From NCBI GenBank assembly GCA_017541145.1, contig JAFXZT010000097.1, positions 1 to 53,027 of the forward strand: a DNA stretch of 53,027 nt, read 5' to 3'. Under the pieces are notes generated by a model, which was not told the DNA's origin, did not search any database, and worked only from the letters and a program-made list of their open reading frames with translations. Each line of letters opens with the position of its first letter. Position 1 is the stretch's first letter. Shown in pieces: positions 33,556 through 43,080 of this stretch. The translations under genes were made by a program, and so were the position numbers. Origin of the DNA: Bacteroidales bacterium (GTDB taxonomy: Bacteria; Bacteroidota; Bacteroidia; Bacteroidales; UBA3824).

Positions 33556-36500
33556 ATGAGATTTTGGCTCAACATATTATTAGTAGCACTTTTTAATAAT
33601 ATCCTGATATCTAAAGTGTCGGGACAGGATAATTCGCCCTTGTTTTATACAGTTGACGAGCAAGACGGTTTGGTTTCCGATCTTATCAATTGTATAGAAG
33701 TGGACGATTTCGGATATCTTTGGATAGGTTCACAATCAGGGCTTTGCAGATACGATGGTCAGGGTTTTACAATAATGTCGGCTTCCGGCGAGAATACCAC
33801 AAATATCGTTTCCGGAAATTCTATTGCCGATATTGAGCAGGATTTAGAGCATCGAATTTGGATTGCCACCGAAAAAGGTGTATCTTTTTATAACTTGATC
33901 AACGGTGAATTTACATACGTGCCAAAGCTTACAACTAGTGACAACAAAAAGCATTACAGTTATCAGGCTGACAAAATTATAATCTCAAAACATGGTAAAG
34001 TTTATTTCTATTCTACATATAATCAGGTTCATGTATTTCGCGAATCGGATAGTACATTTGTGCCGATTTTTCCCGAATTTTTTAGTAAACATCCTATCCG
34101 TTATGCGCATCTCGACCATAATGATAATTTTTGGTGCATCTCAGAGCAGGAACATGTTATATACAAATTAACATCTCAAGGCGATGTACTTAGAACTATA
34201 GAATGTGATAAGTATGATATACCAAATCCGACAAAAGGAAATTACACATTTTTGGATAACGACAACGGGGATATTTTTTTCGGCGGCGACAACGGAATGG
34301 TAATTTACGACCAGAGAACCAATAAGTTTAAACAGCTTGACGCTGTAAATATTGATATTTTTCCGTCAAAAGAAATGCGATGTTTTTACAAAGACAGTCG
34401 CGGATTGATTTGGATCGGTACCAATGCCAAACACTTATTTAAATATGATCCGGCAACAAAAAAGCTTACAAAAATTGTCTGTTCAGTAAATCATTCGCCT
34501 TACCGACTTAATTCTCCAACCGTAATTGATATTTTGGAAGATAATCGCGGATTGTTGTGGTTCGCAACATGGAAAGGATTGTCGCTCACAGAGATACATC
34601 CGTCGAAAAAGTTTCATAACATCTCAAGCGAAGAGTTGGAAATTTTGCCGGCACGAAATTATATCAGCTCTTTTGATTCTTACGATGATTTGATAGCAAT
34701 CGGCAGCGATGGCGGCGGTGTAACTCTTTGGAAGAAAGGAAGTCCGGCGATGACTGATGTTTTTGACCCCGCAGAGCGCAAAGATACAAAAATGCAAAGT
34801 GCCTCAACATTGGCTCTTTGTTACGACAAAGACGGATATTTGTATACAGGAGGTTACAACCGAGGCGTTACAAGAATACATCCAAATCGTAAAGATGTTG
34901 ATTTATACAAAGTTGACCCAAATAATCCGACTGCCATGCACAACGATTTTACTGTATCAATAATGTGTACGCCCGACAACAAAATTTGGGTTCTCACCAA
35001 TGGCGACGGTCTTTACGAACTTGTTGACAAAAACAAAGGAATTTTCAAATCTCACAAGGTTGACAAAAACGGCAAACCCATGGTTGGAATTTACGGTACT
35101 ACACTTGCTAATTACGACAGCAAAATATTGATAGGCACGTATTTAGGTGTTACAGTTTACGATACAATCAACAATACATTTGATAATTATGTTTGTGATT
35201 TGGAAGATACAACATCGCTGAGTCATGATTGGATTTCGCAAATATTTGTAGATTCCAAAAAACGTATTTGGATTGGTACAAGTTTCGGTCTCAATGAGTT
35301 TGATATCAATACCGGAAAATTTCATCAATACGGACGGAAAGACGGATTTGTAAGCGAAGTAATAAAAGGTATTCTCGAAGACAAAGAAACCGGAAATTTG
35401 TGGATTTCTACTTCCAAAGGTATTTCCAAGTTTTCGACAGAAACTCGCAAAGTTTTAAGAACTTATCTTGCCTCAGACGGTTTGTTGTCCGAAAATTTTT
35501 CGATGCGTGCTTCTCATTGCGATAACGAAGGTACGATGTTTTTCGGAGTTGCAAACGGTTTTATATATTTCAATCCGTCGGAAATTCGCGATGATATCAA
35601 ATTGCCGATGCCGATGATTACCGGATTGATGATAAATTATTCCAAAGTAACGCCGCGGGATAACAATTCGCCGTTGAGCAAATCTACCGAAGCTACCAAC
35701 AAAATAGAACTTGATGCCAATCAAAGTACATTTACAATAGAATTTGCATCGCTTAACTTTTTGAACGAAGGCGGCAACAGATATTCTTATTGTTTGTCGG
35801 GTTACAACGAAAATTGGGTGGATATTGGTACACGTCACGAAATTACATTTACCAATCTTGATCCCGGATATTATCTTTTCAAAGTAAAATGTCAGAATGC
35901 TGACGGAAGCGTTTCTGCTGAGCGTCCTTTGGAAATTATAATCCATCCGCCGTTTTACAGAACTTGGTGGTTTATAATGCTTTATGTGGTTTTTACAATT
36001 GGATTTGTGATCTTGATTTACTATATGAGAACTCGCAGCATAATTTCCAATCAGCGAAAATTGGAAGAAACTGTAAAAGCCCGCACTCAAGATTTGCTTT
36101 TGGCTAACCGCGAACTTGAATCTCAGAAGGAAGAGATGATGCGTCAAAGTTTGGAAATCAGTCAACAGCGTGACGAACTTGTAAGTAAAAATCAAGAACT
36201 TGAACTCAATAGGGTAGAGATTACAAAAAATAATCAGGAAATTAGAAAATCGTTCAAGAATATTCTGGTACTCAACGATATATCGCGACAAATTACTTCG
36301 TCGTTTGATATCGGAAATATCATAATTACGGCGTACAATCATGTGACACAAATTGTAAAAGCTGATTTCTTTTCGGTTGGAACTTATATCAAATCAATAT
36401 ATTCTTTGGAGTTCAATTACATCTTTGTGGAAGGCAAACCTGTGCCGAAAACCAAAATTTCGTGTCAAGAATTGTTGTCCGCAGAAGTTGGATGTTACAA

Positions 36501-37542
36501 TTCCAATACAGATTATTTGTTGAAAGGTTTGGCATGCGAAAAGTCGTTTTTCCGTGACAGAAAAGGTAAAGCATTCGGTACGATGTGTATACTTCCGTTG
36601 CGAGAGGGCGATGTTGCAAACGGTGTATTTGTTGTGGGAAGTTCGGTGGAAAACGATTACAGTAAAACCGATATTGCAAACCTCAGAATGATAAGTTCTT
36701 ACGTAAGCATTGCAATTGATAAAGCCCGCGATTATCATCAAATAAGTCAAAAAAATAATGCCATAAACGGTTCAATACGATATGCCAAAACCATTCAAGA
36801 TGCGATTTTGGTTCGTGAAGAAACTATCAATAGATATTTTCAGGGCATGGTGATTTTCAGACCGAAAGATATTGTGAGCGGCGATTTTTATTGGTTTAAT
36901 CAGATAGGATCCAATCCCGACAAGCCCGAAAAGATTTTTGCTGCGGTTGTGGATTGTACGGGACACGGTGTTCCGGGTGCATTTATGTCGTTGATTAGTA
37001 ATACATTGCTTAATGATATCATAATCAGAGGCGGAGTTTACGAAACCGACCAGATTCTCAAACAGTTGGATATTGAAATTGTGGAGGCTCTCAATCAGAA
37101 CAACAACGACAACAATGACGGTTTGGATATGTCAATTTGCCGTTTTGACTTTAATTCTGAAGGCAAAATTTATCGTGCGGCATATTCCGGTGCAAAAAAT
37201 TCGCTTTATCATTACCGTAAAGGTGCTGAGGCTTTTGAAACTTTGTCGGCTGACAGAATTTCGATTGGCGGCGGACATTGCGATTTCGAGAAAAAGTTCA
37301 CTTCGGAAATAATTGATGTAAATCCCGGAGATATTTTTGTGTTGAGTAGCGACGGAATTTTGGATCAGAATAATATGTTGCGCAAACGTTTTGGCAGAGT
37401 GCGTTTTGTAAATACACTTACACAATGTAAAGATAAAGAGATGTCGTTGATAAAATCTACTATCGAAAGCGAACTTGATAAGTTTATGGCAGGCGAGGAG
37501 CAGCGTGACGATATTTCTGTTATGGGATTAAGAATTATTTAA
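33556..37542 (+). CDS. Transmembrane sensor: Reg_prop beta-propellers, Y_Y_Y domain, GAF, SpoIIE/PP2C phosphatase
   Basis: 1328 aa. Signal peptide (1-23), then about 14 Reg_prop blades forming two periplasmic seven-bladed propellers (about 28-720; blade signatures such as FGYLWIGSQSGLCRYDG and KRIWIGTSFGLNEFD). Y_Y_Y domain (about 725-800, ending NLDPGYYLFKVKCQNADG), one transmembrane helix (about 808-830), coiled coil (about 840-925), GAF (about 935-1075) and a C-terminal SpoIIE-type PP2C phosphatase (about 1090-1328) with FRPKDIVSGDFYWF, DCTGHGVPGAFMS, DGLDMS, SSDGILDQ and DDISV, the Mn-binding Asp residues. Reg_prop/Y_Y_Y proteins in Bacteroidota usually end in histidine kinase plus AraC domains and sense glycans; here the output is a Ser/Thr phosphatase. 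Partner proteins (STAS, anti-sigma kinase) are not in the window. Confidence 0.93.
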   Translation: MRFWLNILLVALFNNILISKVSGQDNSPLFYTVDEQDGLVSDLINCIEVDDFGYLWIGSQSGLCRYDGQGFTIMSASGENTTNIVSGNSIADIEQDLEHRIWIATEKGVSFYNLINGEFTYVPKLTTSDNKKHYSYQADKIIISKHGKVYFYSTYNQVHVFRESDSTFVPIFPEFFSKHPIRYAHLDHNDNFWCISEQEHVIYKLTSQGDVLRTIECDKYDIPNPTKGNYTFLDNDNGDIFFGGDNGMVIYDQRTNKFKQLDAVNIDIFPSKEMRCFYKDSRGLIWIGTNAKHLFKYDPATKKLTKIVCSVNHSPYRLNSPTVIDILEDNRGLLWFATWKGLSLTEIHPSKKFHNISSEELEILPARNYISSFDSYDDLIAIGSDGGGVTLWKKGSPAMTDVFDPAERKDTKMQSASTLALCYDKDGYLYTGGYNRGVTRIHPNRKDVDLYKVDPNNPTAMHNDFTVSIMCTPDNKIWVLTNGDGLYELVDKNKGIFKSHKVDKNGKPMVGIYGTTLANYDSKILIGTYLGVTVYDTINNTFDNYVCDLEDTTSLSHDWISQIFVDSKKRIWIGTSFGLNEFDINTGKFHQYGRKDGFVSEVIKGILEDKETGNLWISTSKGISKFSTETRKVLRTYLASDGLLSENFSMRASHCDNEGTMFFGVANGFIYFNPSEIRDDIKLPMPMITGLMINYSKVTPRDNNSPLSKSTEATNKIELDANQSTFTIEFASLNFLNEGGNRYSYCLSGYNENWVDIGTRHEITFTNLDPGYYLFKVKCQNADGSVSAERPLEIIIHPPFYRTWWFIMLYVVFTIGFVILIYYMRTRSIISNQRKLEETVKARTQDLLLANRELESQKEEMMRQSLEISQQRDELVSKNQELELNRVEITKNNQEIRKSFKNILVLNDISRQITSSFDIGNIIITAYNHVTQIVKADFFSVGTYIKSIYSLEFNYIFVEGKPVPKTKISCQELLSAEVGCYNSNTDYLLKGLACEKSFFRDRKGKAFGTMCILPLREGDVANGVFVVGSSVENDYSKTDIANLRMISSYVSIAIDKARDYHQISQKNNAINGSIRYAKTIQDAILVREETINRYFQGMVIFRPKDIVSGDFYWFNQIGSNPDKPEKIFAAVVDCTGHGVPGAFMSLISNTLLNDIIIRGGVYETDQILKQLDIEIVEALNQNNNDNNDGLDMSICRFDFNSEGKIYRAAYSGAKNSLYHYRKGAEAFETLSADRISIGGGHCDFEKKFTSEIIDVNPGDIFVLSSDGILDQNNMLRKRFGRVRFVNTLTQCKDKEMSLIKSTIESELDKFMAGEEQRDDISVMGLRII

Positions 37543-37689
37543 TACAAAAATTTTATCATAAAAATTTTTTGTGTTAACTTGTTATCATAATATAAATTGA
37601 AACTTCGTGAATAAAATGTACAAAAAAAAATTTGTTGTAAATAATTTTTTTCTGTAATTTTAGCGCGATAAATTAAATTGTAAAAAACT

Positions 37690-38550
37690 ATGTTTTTGAT
37701 AGCAGATTGTGGTTCAACAAAATGTGATTGGGCGGTCTCAGACGGTACCAATGTTACTTTTTTTCAGGGAATTGGTTTCAATCCTATTCACTCGAGTGAA
37801 GAGGCAATTTTGACTGCCATCAAGAATGCTATCATCGATAACAAGGTGGATGCCAAGACAATAGATGATATCTATTTTTACGGTGCCGGCTGTATTGACG
37901 GTATTGGCAGCGAGCGTATCAACGGCAATCTCAGATATTTCTTTCCAAAATCAGAAATTCATACATTTGACGACCTTACCGGTGCAGGGCGTGCCATTTT
38001 CAAGACAGATTCGGGTGTGGCTTGTATTCTTGGTACAGGTTGTAATTCAGGAGTTTATCAAAATTCTGAAATTGTGGATTCTATTCCTCCGATGGGTTAT
38101 ATCATTGGTGATGAGGGCAGTGGCGCAAGTATCGGCAGACGTCTTGTAAATGCAATTTATAAGAAAGAACTTCCGGAATTTTATCGTAATCTTTTCGAGA
38201 AAGAATGTATGTTGAATTATGAAGATGTGATTTCCGGAGTTTATCATAGCGAATCGTCAGCTCAGTTTTTGGCAAGTCTTGTGCCTTTTGTGCATGATCA
38301 TATTGGCGATCAGATTTTTAGAAATTTGGTATTCTGTGAATTTGATTTGTTTTTCAATCGTAATGTAATCAGACTGAGTCGTCCGAAGAGCTATACAGCC
38401 GGATTTGTAGGTTCTATAGCAACGTATTTTTCTGACGTTCTGAAAGATGCAGCCCGTTTTCATGGCATTACAATTTCTTCAATTATTCAGCGTCCGATAC
38501 AACGTTTGGCTGAATATCATAATGAGATGTTGTTTGCAAATCCAAAATAG
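37690..38550 (+). CDS. BadF/BadG/BcrA/BcrD-type ATPase, probable N-acetylglucosamine kinase
   Basis: 286 aa. ASKHA-fold kinase: phosphate-1 loop LIADCGSTKCDWAV at the N-terminus, ILGTGCNSGVY (phosphate-2) and YIIGDEGSGASIGRRL in the middle, AGFVGSIATYF near the end. This matches PF01869 proteins of the N-acetylglucosamine-kinase type common in Bacteroidota. It would phosphorylate an amino sugar, perhaps from cell-wall recycling. A weak -7-like TAATTTTA (37665-37672) lies 18 nt upstream. Cytosolic, probably monocistronic. Confidence 0.88.
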   Translation: MFLIADCGSTKCDWAVSDGTNVTFFQGIGFNPIHSSEEAILTAIKNAIIDNKVDAKTIDDIYFYGAGCIDGIGSERINGNLRYFFPKSEIHTFDDLTGAGRAIFKTDSGVACILGTGCNSGVYQNSEIVDSIPPMGYIIGDEGSGASIGRRLVNAIYKKELPEFYRNLFEKECMLNYEDVISGVYHSESSAQFLASLVPFVHDHIGDQIFRNLVFCEFDLFFNRNVIRLSRPKSYTAGFVGSIATYFSDVLKDAARFHGITISSIIQRPIQRLAEYHNEMLFANPK

Positions 38551-38591
38551 AACAAATTAGTTGTAGATTTTTTTAGCTAAAAAGAAGTGTA

Positions 38592-39977
38592 ATGGAGGGA
38601 GTTCTTTGTACTATATTTCAATTTATTTTTATTTATATTCTTTTTATACAAGGTTACAATCATGAACATGTAGATGATAAGAGCGATGGAGTAAAACGCA
38701 GAGGCCGTTGGGTAGATGGACATTATACTTTTGATGAAGACGAGATAGAAAATAGTCAATCAAATAATTCAAATTCACAATCCAATTTTAAAGGTTACAA
38801 TAATAATTTCGGTTATAAACAATCTGCTACAAACAACAATTCATCGCAACGTCCCGGAGTTGGCAAATATATAAATGTACAATCTGCAAATATCGGTAAC
38901 GGTATACTTGTAGACGGAAAAGAATTTTTGGTGACAGGATATTACCGCACTATCGACAAGGCAAAGGTATTTTATCTCAATAGGGTTTCCGACGGTAAAG
39001 AATATATTTTGGACGGAAATTTCTTGTTTTTGAAAATAACTCATGAACAGTTTACTCCTACAAATATTCAGTATTCCAAAATGGATGTTAGAACCACGAG
39101 TTCAGAAGGAATACCGTGGCTTTGGAGAAACGATTCTATTTGTCGTTTTGAATTTTGTGATGTTCACGAAAACAATATGCTTGTAACATGGCGAATAGAA
39201 GTAATGGGCACAAAAGTTTGGTATTATGTTGGAGGTGAGGGGCGTGAAGTTTTTGCTTTTACATATACTAAACCGTTGGCAGAAAACCGTTATCGACATA
39301 GTAAAGTAAATCCGTTGAGATATATCGATTTCAACGAAAATGATTTTTTCAGAATAAAAAGCAAATATTACGAAATCAAACATATTGATATCGAAGTTGA
39401 CCAAGCGTTTGATATTCGTCAAACAATAAAACTTGAGAATTTGAAATATTACGGTTCGTTATTTAATACGACCTACGCTTTTGAGGAATATACAATGCAG
39501 ATACTTAGAGGCAGTATTATTTTGATTTCAGAAAAATACGGATCTCAGTTGGTAAACGAAAAAGATATTTTTGTAGTAAAAGATTATCATTGGGAGAAAA
39601 CTCAAACGCAGCAGTTTTTCGAAAATATCGCGTATATTGCGCCTTATGCTTTGATTTACAGTATTTTGATACCATTTTTTTGTTGGGAAATCAAAAGTTT
39701 GAATTACGGAATTTTGTTCGTATGGTTTCATCGTGTGAATTATGCGGTAGCGATTGGTTTTGAGATAGTTGTGATATTGTTGATGCCATTGATTATAGAA
39801 AAAATCGGACCTTATTTTGTAAGTATTTTTTCGGATATCAAAAATCGTCCGAAAGATTCTTATCAGCAATATTTGTGGGAAAAAAAGAAAGAGAAAAAGG
39901 CAAAAAATGGCTTTTTTATCAAGAAGATGCACGATTATTTGTTCAAGAAAATATATCGTCATTTCCCAAAATTGTGA
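38592..39977 (+). CDS. DUF4178-like protein with C-terminal membrane anchors (paralogue 1)
   Basis: 461 aa. A hydrophobic N-terminus (about 4-20) precedes a Ser/Asn/Gln-rich low-complexity stretch (about 52-92). Then come two related beta-rich modules. Module 1 is at about 95-210, with ANIGNGILVDGKEFLVTGYY and VSDGKEYILDGNFLFLKI. Module 2 is at about 235-345, with YYEIKHIDIEVDQAFD. The GD.i..dg..y.V.G pattern is that of DUF4178 (by eye). Two or three transmembrane helices occupy about 350-425, followed by a Lys-rich cytosolic tail. A paralogue lies 86 nt downstream. Function unknown. Confidence 0.65.
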   Translation: MEGVLCTIFQFIFIYILFIQGYNHEHVDDKSDGVKRRGRWVDGHYTFDEDEIENSQSNNSNSQSNFKGYNNNFGYKQSATNNNSSQRPGVGKYINVQSANIGNGILVDGKEFLVTGYYRTIDKAKVFYLNRVSDGKEYILDGNFLFLKITHEQFTPTNIQYSKMDVRTTSSEGIPWLWRNDSICRFEFCDVHENNMLVTWRIEVMGTKVWYYVGGEGREVFAFTYTKPLAENRYRHSKVNPLRYIDFNENDFFRIKSKYYEIKHIDIEVDQAFDIRQTIKLENLKYYGSLFNTTYAFEEYTMQILRGSIILISEKYGSQLVNEKDIFVVKDYHWEKTQTQQFFENIAYIAPYALIYSILIPFFCWEIKSLNYGILFVWFHRVNYAVAIGFEIVVILLMPLIIEKIGPYFVSIFSDIKNRPKDSYQQYLWEKKKEKKAKNGFFIKKMHDYLFKKIYRHFPKL

Positions 39978-40063
39978 CAAATTAGAGAAATTCTTACTGA
40001 ATTTTTTTTGAAGTTTCAAACAAAAATTATTTCTTTGTACTTCCTTTTTTATCCAAATGCACT

Positions 40064-40915
40064 ATGATATACAATATTTCACAATATATCGATGCGCAGC
40101 GGGTGAATGCAGGAGATATCGTATTTGTGGACGGTATGGAATTCGTTGTAGTCGGATATTACAGACAGTTGAACAATGGTAAAGTTCTGAAAATGAAAAC
40201 AGTATCCAACGGACAAGAATATTGTTTGGACGGTAAAATACTGTTTAAGAAAATTAATTGCAACGAATTTTGTCCATATTCCAAAGCTCCAATAGAAATT
40301 ACACGTTTTGTAAGTTCGTCGGCGTTTGTACGAGGAATTGGTAAAAACGATTATGTATTTCTTACAGAGTATCAGGATTATGATACAGATAGCAACCCTA
40401 TTTTGTGGCGTATCGAGACAACTGGCATTTATTCAAACTATTACAAAGGTCGTAATGCTGATGATATTACGGCTTTTAGATCCGCTGTGCCCGAAATTCA
40501 GCAGCCTTCGGTACAGTGTAGTGATTTTGCACCTATCAGCGAGATGTCGTTTCATTCCGGAGATTTTCTGTATGTAGATGGTAAGTATTTGGCTGTTAAT
40601 AATATAGAAATAGAAGTAGATGAAAAATATCAAGTGAATCAAATTGTTTCGCTCGAGGAATTGGTTTATACCGGATTTCCTATTTGTCCAAAACATCATT
40701 TCAATTATTACAAACTTGATATCAACAAAAACTCGTTTACATTTATTGGTGACAACAAGTTACAAAAAAATAGTTCAGAAATATATGTACTTAAAAATTT
40801 TAGGCGCAAACGTACTATTTTCAACAACTTTTACAGATGTGTTTCAAAACTGATTCCGATTCCGAGTTTAAAAATGAAAATGCGGTCTTGGATAATTCGT
40901 ACTTTCCCGGAATGA
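40064..40915 (+). CDS. DUF4178-like protein (paralogue 2)
   Basis: 283 aa, clearly homologous to the preceding gene's modules: QRVNAGDIVFVDGMEFVVVG matches ANIGNGILVDGKEFLVTG, NGQEYCLDGKILFKKI matches DGKEYILDGNFLFLKI, and NNIEIEVDEKYQVNQIVSL matches KHIDIEVDQAFDIRQTIKL. It lacks the low-complexity stretch and the strong C-terminal membrane helices, ending instead with a basic tail (KMKMRSWIIRTF). No signal peptide, so likely cytosolic or membrane-associated. Tandem duplication followed by divergence is the simple reading. Confidence 0.65.
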   Translation: MIYNISQYIDAQRVNAGDIVFVDGMEFVVVGYYRQLNNGKVLKMKTVSNGQEYCLDGKILFKKINCNEFCPYSKAPIEITRFVSSSAFVRGIGKNDYVFLTEYQDYDTDSNPILWRIETTGIYSNYYKGRNADDITAFRSAVPEIQQPSVQCSDFAPISEMSFHSGDFLYVDGKYLAVNNIEIEVDEKYQVNQIVSLEELVYTGFPICPKHHFNYYKLDINKNSFTFIGDNKLQKNSSEIYVLKNFRRKRTIFNNFYRCVSKLIPIPSLKMKMRSWIIRTFPE

Positions 40916-40995
40916 TGAAGTATAAATTTTGATTTTTTTCGTACTATTTGGTAAAAGACTTTGTTGTATTGGGTTCTGAATTTAAAATAAATCAT

Positions 40996-41003
40996 TAACT
41001 TTG
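40996..41003 (+). promoter_or_regulatory. -7 box (TAACTTTG) of the PD40-OmpA gene
   Basis: TAnnTTTG match 52 nt before the ATG, with a TTG 24 nt upstream (40969-40971). Confidence 0.5.
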
Positions 41004-41055
41004 TGCGGTAATTTTTTATTTATAAACTTTTATAACAAAATAAACAACCAGATAT

Positions 41056-43068
41056 ATGAAAAACGAACTTATCTTCACAGTGCTGGGAATAGCTGCGTTT
41101 GCAAATCTGTCAATTGCGCAGAATTCCGGTACAAGTGCGTTGCCGATACCTGAGGGCTACAAAGTGGTTTCCTCAAATATATCAGGCAACGGACAAACTG
41201 CGATTGTCGGTATTCAGAAAGATGCCGAGTTGAAGTATTTGTCTTTCAAGAAACAAAATGGTACATTTGGTGCTGCTTCAGAAAACAATCCTCTTAATCA
41301 GTTGATTGGTGAAGGCGTAATACCTCTCAATCCGTCGCAATCAAACGACGGTTCCGAAATTTATTTCGCTGCCAACAACAACGGTAACACTGATATTTTT
41401 GTAATTACAAAGAAAAAAGGTCAGTGGAGCAATCATGTTTCTCTTGGTGACAGTATCAATTCACCGGAGAACGAACAGTATCCGGCAATCAGTCCCGACG
41501 GCAATACGATTTATTTTACGAGGTTGAGTACCAAGGCGATAGACAAACGTTGCGGTGTGATATTCACTTCTCACAGAAATCCGGGCGGGGTCTGGAACAA
41601 AGCAGTAGACGTGCCGGAGCCGGTAACTTTGGGTTGCGATGCTGCTCCTTATGTTTGTCCCGACAACAAAACCATCTATTTTTCTTCAATTCGTGAGGGT
41701 CAAGGCAAAGGCGGTTTTGACATCTATTATACTCAACGTGTTGACGACAAGATGTGGATTATTCCTATTCCTATGGACACTGTAAATTTGCAGGGTGACG
41801 ATTTTTCTCCGACTTTTGATTATGAATCCAAAAAGATGTATTTGGTACAACAAGATGTCAAGAAAAAGTCAAATTACAATTTGTACAGTGCAAATTTACC
41901 GGGAAATTTCATGCATCAACCCGTAGCAAGATTTTACGGCAAAGTGCTTGATAAAGCCAACAACAGACCGATGGCGTCTTCTATTACTGTAACAGACGTA
42001 TTCAGTTCCAATGTGTTGAGCATTTTCAAGACCGATGATATTACCGGTGATTACGATTTCTTTTTGAACGGTTATAACGGGATGTTTCTTGATTACACAT
42101 CTCCTAACTATTCTCACTATATCGAGGAAATTACTCCCGACGGCAAAGAACATAAGCAAAACAATACAATTTTCCCGAAAGTAGAACTTACATTAAATGT
42201 ATTCGACTCTGATATGTATGAGGCACTTAGCTCTGATATCAGTATCACTGCTGACGGTAAAAAGCAGAATATCAAGATAGAAGAGTTTGCCAAGGGGCGT
42301 TACAAAATGGATTTGCCGATTGGTAAAAATTATACGTTAAAAGTTACAAAAGACCGTTACGATGATTTTGTATTTGATTTCAACCTCGATCAAGTTGTAA
42401 TTTTTGATTCATTTGAGCGTGATGCCGAGCTTAAGTCAAACAAATCTCGAATTATTGTAAAGGTAAGAGGATTGGAGCCCGGAGCTACTACCGACGTTAC
42501 AATTTCCAATCTTTCTACGGCTACACGTTTTAGTACCACGCTTACAACTGATGCCAACGGACAGTGCGAACTTCTTGCCCGTAAAGGAGATACTTATAGC
42601 ATTGACATCATGAAAAAGGGTTACACGATGTTCAATCAAGAAGTAAAAATTGAGCAAAACGGTGGCAAAGACGATTACGAAGTAATTGCTGAAATTGCAA
42701 AACTTCAGGAAAATGTTAAAATTACAATTCCTAATATCAATTTCGAGACCAACAGTTCCGTTTTGGATCCGTCGTCATACGAAAATCTCAACAAAGTTGT
42801 ATCCTTGTTGAAATTGAATCCGGATATCAAAATAGAGCTGTCTGCACATACCGACGACAAAGGTACGGATGCTTACAATATGAAACTTTCGCAGCAAAGA
42901 GCCGCATCTGTAGTTTCTTTCATTACTAACAAAGGTATCGACAAAACCAGAATTGTATCAAAAGGTTACGGTGAATCACAGCCTTTGGTGCCGAATACCG
43001 ATGACAACAACAGAGCACTCAACAGAAGAGTGGAACTCAAAATTTTAGGAACAGTAAGCAACCAATAA
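41056..43068 (+). CDS. PD40 beta-propeller, OmpA-family cell-wall-binding protein
   Basis: 670 aa. Signal peptide (1-21, ending SIAQ). PD40/WD40-like propeller at about 85-290 (SQSNDGSEIYFAANNNGNTD, YPAISPDGNTIYFTRLS, DNKTIYFSSIREGQGKGGFD). Carboxypeptidase-regulatory-like beta-sandwich segments at about 300-540. C-terminal OmpA peptidoglycan-binding domain at about 555-668 (INFETNSSVLDPSSYENLNK, HTDDKGTDAYNMKLSQQRA, GYGESQPLVPN, NRALNRRVEL). The architecture resembles PorE of the type IX secretion system without its TPR domain, as well as many other Bacteroidota envelope proteins; being part of T9SS cannot be claimed. It would tether an outer-membrane or periplasmic complex to the wall. The next gene starts 12 nt later. 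Confidence 0.88.
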   Translation: MKNELIFTVLGIAAFANLSIAQNSGTSALPIPEGYKVVSSNISGNGQTAIVGIQKDAELKYLSFKKQNGTFGAASENNPLNQLIGEGVIPLNPSQSNDGSEIYFAANNNGNTDIFVITKKKGQWSNHVSLGDSINSPENEQYPAISPDGNTIYFTRLSTKAIDKRCGVIFTSHRNPGGVWNKAVDVPEPVTLGCDAAPYVCPDNKTIYFSSIREGQGKGGFDIYYTQRVDDKMWIIPIPMDTVNLQGDDFSPTFDYESKKMYLVQQDVKKKSNYNLYSANLPGNFMHQPVARFYGKVLDKANNRPMASSITVTDVFSSNVLSIFKTDDITGDYDFFLNGYNGMFLDYTSPNYSHYIEEITPDGKEHKQNNTIFPKVELTLNVFDSDMYEALSSDISITADGKKQNIKIEEFAKGRYKMDLPIGKNYTLKVTKDRYDDFVFDFNLDQVVIFDSFERDAELKSNKSRIIVKVRGLEPGATTDVTISNLSTATRFSTTLTTDANGQCELLARKGDTYSIDIMKKGYTMFNQEVKIEQNGGKDDYEVIAEIAKLQENVKITIPNINFETNSSVLDPSSYENLNKVVSLLKLNPDIKIELSAHTDDKGTDAYNMKLSQQRAASVVSFITNKGIDKTRIVSKGYGESQPLVPNTDDNNRALNRRVELKILGTVSNQ

Positions 43069-43080
43069 ATTTCGATTATT

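Noticed and set aside
35473-36351. 292-codon open frame on the minus strand inside the Reg_prop-SpoIIE gene
   Set aside because: Lies fully antisense to a clearly coding gene; no promoter or recognisable motif; an artefact of codon bias.
37543-37600. AT-only hairpin after the first Reg_prop-SpoIIE gene
   Set aside because: Arms are only A/T and imperfect; too weak to call a terminator in such AT-rich DNA.
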